DNA of 64,000 nucleotides from assembly GCF_963678635.1 (NCBI RefSeq), contig NC_087070.1, forward strand, positions 39,976,397 through 40,040,396, in the 5' to 3' direction. The notes under the pieces are model-generated. The model was not told the DNA's origin, did no database searches, and saw only the letters and a program-made list of their open reading frames with translations. Position numbers and translations under genes: made by a program. Shown here in pieces: positions 60,271 to 64,000 of this stretch; positions within the stretch are counted from its first letter, which is position 1, and every line of letters starts with the position of its first letter. The DNA is from Symsagittifera roscoffensis. Its lineage: Eukaryota; Xenacoelomorpha; Acoela; Convolutidae.

Positions 60271-61965
60271 ATGGATGAGAACTTTCAGAAGAGGGTTCAA
60301 AGGTTATTTGCGAAGCGAACCAAGCTTGAAAATGAACTGTACAAGTGCCATGAAATTATAATTGAGAACATTGAAAGTCAGAGTCGCTCATCAAAGATTG
60401 ACACTCAGATTCAGAATTGCAAGAGCCTGATAGAGACTGCAGTTGAAATAAATGAGGAATTGATTAAATTAGCTTCTAAAAGTGTTGATCCTGATAAATT
60501 GATACCAGCGCAGGATATGTGGCTTCATACGGTTACATCAAGAAACTATACAGTTTTACAGAAGGCTGCATCATATAAAGCTGGCTTAAACGTTGAACCT
60601 GAGGAAACAGAGCTTGACAATGTTGCAGAATCGTTAAGTACGATCGTAACAACACAACCACAAGATTCACATGAAGCAGATGCGCGCTCTAAGGTGTCGC
60701 GGTACAGTAGTCGACATCATAAATCAGGTTCGCATAATTCCAGTCGCTATACCGTCGCGCAGTCAAAAACATCAACTGAGAAGAGGCGAGATTTGTTGGT
60801 TTTGAAGAAGCAGCTAGAGGAACTTGAGAGACAAGCAAAGGTGTCATTGAAGTTGAAAGCGCAGCAAAATAAAATAAAAGAAAAGCAAGGAAGTTTAGAG
60901 TTGGAAGAACTAGCTGAGGTACACCGCAAGAAACTGGCTGAAATTGAGTTAAAGGAATTCGAGTTGGAAGAAGAGCTTTCTGCAGCAAGTGAGAAGATAG
61001 GAAATGCTAGCGTAACACATGTTGACCCACAACGTACTGAACAATGGGTAGAAAACGTTGTCACTGAGCAAGAGCAGGCCGAAGTTGTTGCAAGCTCAGA
61101 GCAAAGTCATCCAGTAGTCGAGAGTTCCACTTTGATTGCTACTGATGTTTTGCAAGGGGTTGGTGCCATCGTCAGCGGGGGTGCCGTCGTCAACGCTGGT
61201 CAAACCACATACAGTGAACCGGGAGGCCACAATAGGAATCGAATTCAGGCTCAGAGATCAAGTTTGGTCCAATCGCGTCTGTCATTGCACTCAATCGAGA
61301 ACCTATCTAGTTTACCACAGTTCGTTGCCTCCAGCTCAAACTTTGTTACTCCACACTTAGCTTCAACATCTCATGCTGAAGTTTCGCAAAATCACAATCT
61401 GATACCACAAGCAAGTGGTAGCATTCCCGCTTCAATGCCCTTTAGTAATCCCACCATTAATGTGGCACCGCCTTCTGTGTCGACCGTTACTAATCCAGTT
61501 TCGCTTCCGGCGAGTCAACCTTTTGTTCCTCCATTAACCGTTCCGATTCCCATTTCGCTTCCGATTATTCAACCATTTGTCCCGTCAACCGTTCCTATTC
61601 CCTCTTTGCTTCCGGTCAGTCAGCCACATTCCGGCCCCGTTTCAACTGGGTATCAGGCGCCTGCAGCGCCATCCCATCAACCTATAAATGTTCCAAACAA
61701 CCCAACAAGTTTCTCAAGTGAACACTATAACCCGTATAGCAGTTTGTGGAGACCTGCCGCGACTGCGCAAACGATGCCAGTTCCTCAATACTGCGCACCG
61801 CCCTCAAACGTTTTCTCAGTGACAACTCCTGTTGTTCCACCCAGCCGCAAACTCATCCAGTTGTTGAAACAGCGCATCAAGGTTATCCACCTACATATCC
61901 TGCGCCCACTACGGGCCCGTCTTACGTGCCTAATACCGAACAACCCATCTCGGCGAGAGAGTTAG
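60271..61965 (+). CDS. gag: Gag of the BEL/Pao element, N-terminal part
   Basis: 564 codons from ATG (60271), the first ATG after the leader repeats. Residues 1-90 are helical and charged; 170-245 are a strong coiled coil (K-K-Q-L-E-E-L-E-R-Q). Residues 380-520 are Pro/Ser/Val-rich, with imperfect repeats of S-L-P-x-S-Q-P-F-V-P. After about 61850 the frame no longer gives gag-like sequence: the DUF1759-type core continues one frame over, so a single-base break (deletion-like) lies near 61826-61860. The true gag is one protein in related elements; this one is split. Confidence 0.8.
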   Translation: MDENFQKRVQRLFAKRTKLENELYKCHEIIIENIESQSRSSKIDTQIQNCKSLIETAVEINEELIKLASKSVDPDKLIPAQDMWLHTVTSRNYTVLQKAASYKAGLNVEPEETELDNVAESLSTIVTTQPQDSHEADARSKVSRYSSRHHKSGSHNSSRYTVAQSKTSTEKRRDLLVLKKQLEELERQAKVSLKLKAQQNKIKEKQGSLELEELAEVHRKKLAEIELKEFELEEELSAASEKIGNASVTHVDPQRTEQWVENVVTEQEQAEVVASSEQSHPVVESSTLIATDVLQGVGAIVSGGAVVNAGQTTYSEPGGHNRNRIQAQRSSLVQSRLSLHSIENLSSLPQFVASSSNFVTPHLASTSHAEVSQNHNLIPQASGSIPASMPFSNPTINVAPPSVSTVTNPVSLPASQPFVPPLTVPIPISLPIIQPFVPSTVPIPSLLPVSQPHSGPVSTGYQAPAAPSHQPINVPNNPTSFSSEHYNPYSSLWRPAATAQTMPVPQYCAPPSNVFSVTTPVVPPSRKLIQLLKQRIKVIHLHILRPLRARLTCLIPNNPSRRES

Positions 61966-63041
61966 CAGATATCATTCTGCATAGCCGCAAAGACCGTCTA
62001 CCGGAGTTGAACTTGGAAGTGTTTGATGGAGAACCACTTAACTGGTATGAATGGTTCGGGCAGTTCCAAGCAACAGTTGATTCGGCTATGCTAACTGATG
62101 ATGAAAAACTCAAATATCTGAAAACGCACGTTAAAGACAAAGCCAAGAGTGCAATTGCGGAATACGGCTACAGTGGAGTGTTGTATAAGGATGCTCTAGC
62201 AACTCTCCAGAGAAAGTTTGGGCAGCCTCATGTTGTAGTTGGTGCACATTTGGATAAGTTGAAGAATTTTCCCGCATTGAAGATGCACAACTCTGACCAT
62301 GTTATAAGTTTTTCTGCGGTGATTTCTGGGCTCGTAGCTGTTTTTAGGTCTTTGTCGTTCAATGACGACTTGAAAAGTGTGAACCTATTAAATCAAGCCG
62401 TCAGTAAGCTTCCTCCAAATCTAAAAGAGGCATGGTCCATGCATACTGTTAGACAACATTGGCAGCAATTAACATTGCTAGACTTCAACGATTGGCTTAA
62501 GAATAAGGCAGAATGCCATGAGCGATTGAAATCTTTAGTCAAAGTCGAGCAGCCAGTTAAACAAAAAGTAGTTACAAAAGTGCTTGCAGGTAACACTAAG
62601 GTAAGTTCTAAGGATGAGAAAAGTAGAGAAAAGACAAGGTTTCCTCCATGCTCGCTATGCAAAGGGCAGCATGCACTCTGGAACTGTTCCGTGTTCAAAG
62701 AGAAAAACGCAACACAAAGGGCTAAACATGTAGCAGAACAAAAGCTCTGTTTTTCTTGTTTACAAGGCAACCATACCTTCCGAAAGTGCCAAAAGGCAAG
62801 AAAATGCCCAAAACAGGACTGTGAGAGCACTCACAATGTGCTTCTTCATGGAGCCGAGAAAGTTTTCCCGCCCAAAGGGGCCGACCGATCACCATCGACT
62901 CAAACTAATACAAACACTACTTCTGCAAACAACGCAGCTTGTGTTAAACCTTGTGAGGGAACTGCAAAAGGCATTCTTCCCGTTGCGTTGGTAGATGTGT
63001 CCTCTGGTTCAGAAAAATTCGAATGCACTAGCATTTTGTGA
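61746..63041 (+). CDS. gag: Gag core and zinc knuckles of the BEL/Pao element
   Basis: The meaningful part starts near 61855. L-P-E-L-N-L-E-V-F-D-G-E-P-L-N-W-Y-E-W begins the DUF1759-type capsid region of BEL/Pao elements. Two zinc knuckles follow: C-S-L-C-K-G-Q-H-A-L-W-N-C and C-F-S-C-L-Q-G-N-H-T-F-R-K-C, then a C-P-K-x-D-C cluster. Near the end L-P-V-A-L-V-D-V leads to the protease. The frame stops at 63039-63041, while the protease continues in the +1 frame from about 63013-63030, an A-rich spot. The ATG at 61746 is upstream of the break and probably not a natural start. Confidence 0.85.
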   Translation: METCRDCANDASSSILRTALKRFLSDNSCCSTQPQTHPVVETAHQGYPPTYPAPTTGPSYVPNTEQPISARELADIILHSRKDRLPELNLEVFDGEPLNWYEWFGQFQATVDSAMLTDDEKLKYLKTHVKDKAKSAIAEYGYSGVLYKDALATLQRKFGQPHVVVGAHLDKLKNFPALKMHNSDHVISFSAVISGLVAVFRSLSFNDDLKSVNLLNQAVSKLPPNLKEAWSMHTVRQHWQQLTLLDFNDWLKNKAECHERLKSLVKVEQPVKQKVVTKVLAGNTKVSSKDEKSREKTRFPPCSLCKGQHALWNCSVFKEKNATQRAKHVAEQKLCFSCLQGNHTFRKCQKARKCPKQDCESTHNVLLHGAEKVFPPKGADRSPSTQTNTNTTSANNAACVKPCEGTAKGILPVALVDVSSGSEKFECTSIL

Positions 63042-64000
63042 CACCGGTTCCACTCATTCTTGGGTTTCCGCGGCACTCGTTGAACGTCTGAAATTAGTTG
63101 GCACGCCCGTAAATGTTACGACCGATGGTTTTAACTCAGCCAAGGTATCTAAAACTCAACGAGTTCACTTGAAAGTTTCCGCAAAGCCCAATGAAAGTGA
63201 ATTTTCGTTTTCGTTTGTCGCTTTCGTTAAGCACAACATGTATATAGGACCCGATGTTATAAACGTTTCCGAATTGCAGGTCAAATACCCGCAACTAGCC
63301 CCGTTAAAGACGACTGCGTATAATTACAAAGAGACTGAGATAGTTATAGGACAGGACTTCTATCATGCGATAAGACCCCTCGAACATGTCTTCGGAGATG
63401 AACTTGACTCACCGTGCGCCGTCCGACTTCCGATAGGTTGGGTCATTAGTGGTCCGTCTCCTGATCGTTCGTCCTTAAATTCTTCTTCCTTTAACTGCGT
63501 CACGGACGATACTTCTCTGACCGACCAAATCAAAACTTGGTATGAGTTAGAGTCGTATGGTGCGTTCAAGCAAGTAGATGCCCGTTCCGCCGCAGACAAG
63601 CGTGCTTTGTCGATCCTAAAAACTGAAACCGTTCACGATGGTGAGCGTTACACTGTACCGATGCTGTGGAGTGATAATGATGTTAGCTTGCCTAACAATT
63701 ATTATTCTTCATTAGCCCAATTAAAGTCGTTAGAGAAAAGATTAGATAGAGATCCGTTACTTTGCGAGAAGTATACCGAAACAATCAGAGAAGATATAAG
63801 TAAAGGATATGTCATAACCGTCAACCCGCACGATCCCAGCTCACGAGCCGAACGTGAGTGGTATCTTCCACACCATCCGGTTTTGAACCCGAACAAACCC
63901 GGCAAGGTGCGCCGTGTGCTCAATGGAGCATCCAAATTTCATGGCACTTCCTTAAATAGATCTCTCTTGGTTGGCCGGATCTCCTTCAAAATCTTATTTT
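62995..64000 (+). CDS. pol: Protease and start of reverse transcriptase, BEL/Pao (partial)
   Basis: Open in the +1 frame relative to gag, from the TAG at 62992. F-C-D-T-G-S-T-H-S-W at 63034 is the aspartic protease active site. I-G-Q-D-F-Y-H-A-I (near 63345) and L-P-I-G-W-V-I-S-G-P are the conserved end of the DUF1758-type protease region. Y-L-P-H-H-P-V-L-N-P-N-K-P and R-R-V-L-N-G-A-S-K-F lead into the reverse transcriptase. Near 63974-63977 the conserved reading moves to another frame (a one-base loss in GG/CC), so this copy has a third break. RNase H, integrase and the 3' LTR are beyond the window. Confidence 0.88.
   Translation, partial: MCPLVQKNSNALAFCDTGSTHSWVSAALVERLKLVGTPVNVTTDGFNSAKVSKTQRVHLKVSAKPNESEFSFSFVAFVKHNMYIGPDVINVSELQVKYPQLAPLKTTAYNYKETEIVIGQDFYHAIRPLEHVFGDELDSPCAVRLPIGWVISGPSPDRSSLNSSSFNCVTDDTSLTDQIKTWYELESYGAFKQVDARSAADKRALSILKTETVHDGERYTVPMLWSDNDVSLPNNYYSSLAQLKSLEKRLDRDPLLCEKYTETIREDISKGYVITVNPHDPSSRAEREWYLPHHPVLNPNKPGKVRRVLNGASKFHGTSLNRSLLVGRISFKILF

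Noticed and set aside
61746..61850. ATG at 61746 as the authentic start of a second gag-like gene
   Set aside because: The first ~35 codons in that frame are the out-of-frame shadow of the Pro-rich linker; meaningful sequence begins only after the frame break.

Overview
The window is AT-rich nuclear DNA of an invertebrate metazoan. It has spliced genes with GT-AG introns from 57 bases to about 7 kb, an animal-type TRPM channel gene, LTR elements of the BEL/Pao type and with an envelope-like gene, degraded non-LTR retrotransposons, and many short dispersed repeats. I cannot name the phylum from the sequence. A 200-base run of N (34832-35031) is an assembly gap.

Layout. (1) 1 to about 6680, plus strand: the 3' half of an LTR retroelement. 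It holds the tail of an upstream ORF, an 872-residue envelope-like glycoprotein, then a 599-residue ORF of unknown function joined to it by an ATGA stop/start overlap. Three bases after that stop lies a textbook 80-base intron. A long non-coding 3' region, a polypurine tract and a probable 3' LTR follow. (2) About 6.7-22.5 kb: no host gene recognised. This part is minisatellite, a roughly 1.8 kb dispersed element built of ~170-base units, a four-unit tandem array of ~1.16 kb (12430-17040), and a dead non-LTR reverse transcriptase on the minus strand (20.75-22.15 kb). (3) 22524 to about 57960, minus strand: one TRPM-family ion channel gene. I can follow 18 exons from the end of the N-terminal SLOG-type region through the MHR region, S1-S6, pore and TRP helix to a stop just inside the C-terminal coiled coil. 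The exon phases agree at every junction and sum to 854 codons plus stop. The 5' exons lie beyond the window. Its introns hold a recent 2.8 kb tandem duplication, many copies of a ~450-base family with inverted ends, a tRNA-Leu-like repeat, a hAT-type miniature element with a perfect 8-base target duplication, and three degraded LINE fragments. (4) About 58.68 kb to the end, plus strand: a BEL/Pao LTR retrotransposon, with 5' LTR end, a tRNA-Lys-type primer binding site, a leader with three tandem ~195-base hairpin repeats, gag, protease and the start of reverse transcriptase. It has three single-base frame breaks and runs off the window.

The transposons do not work with the channel gene: they sit in or beside it, and the BEL element, if the TRPM gene continues upstream, is in one of its 5' introns in the opposite orientation. 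The most interesting things are the env-plus-extra-ORF cassette with its post-stop intron, the three BEL leader hairpins whose stems vary by paired changes, and several non-autonomous repeat families with clear termini.
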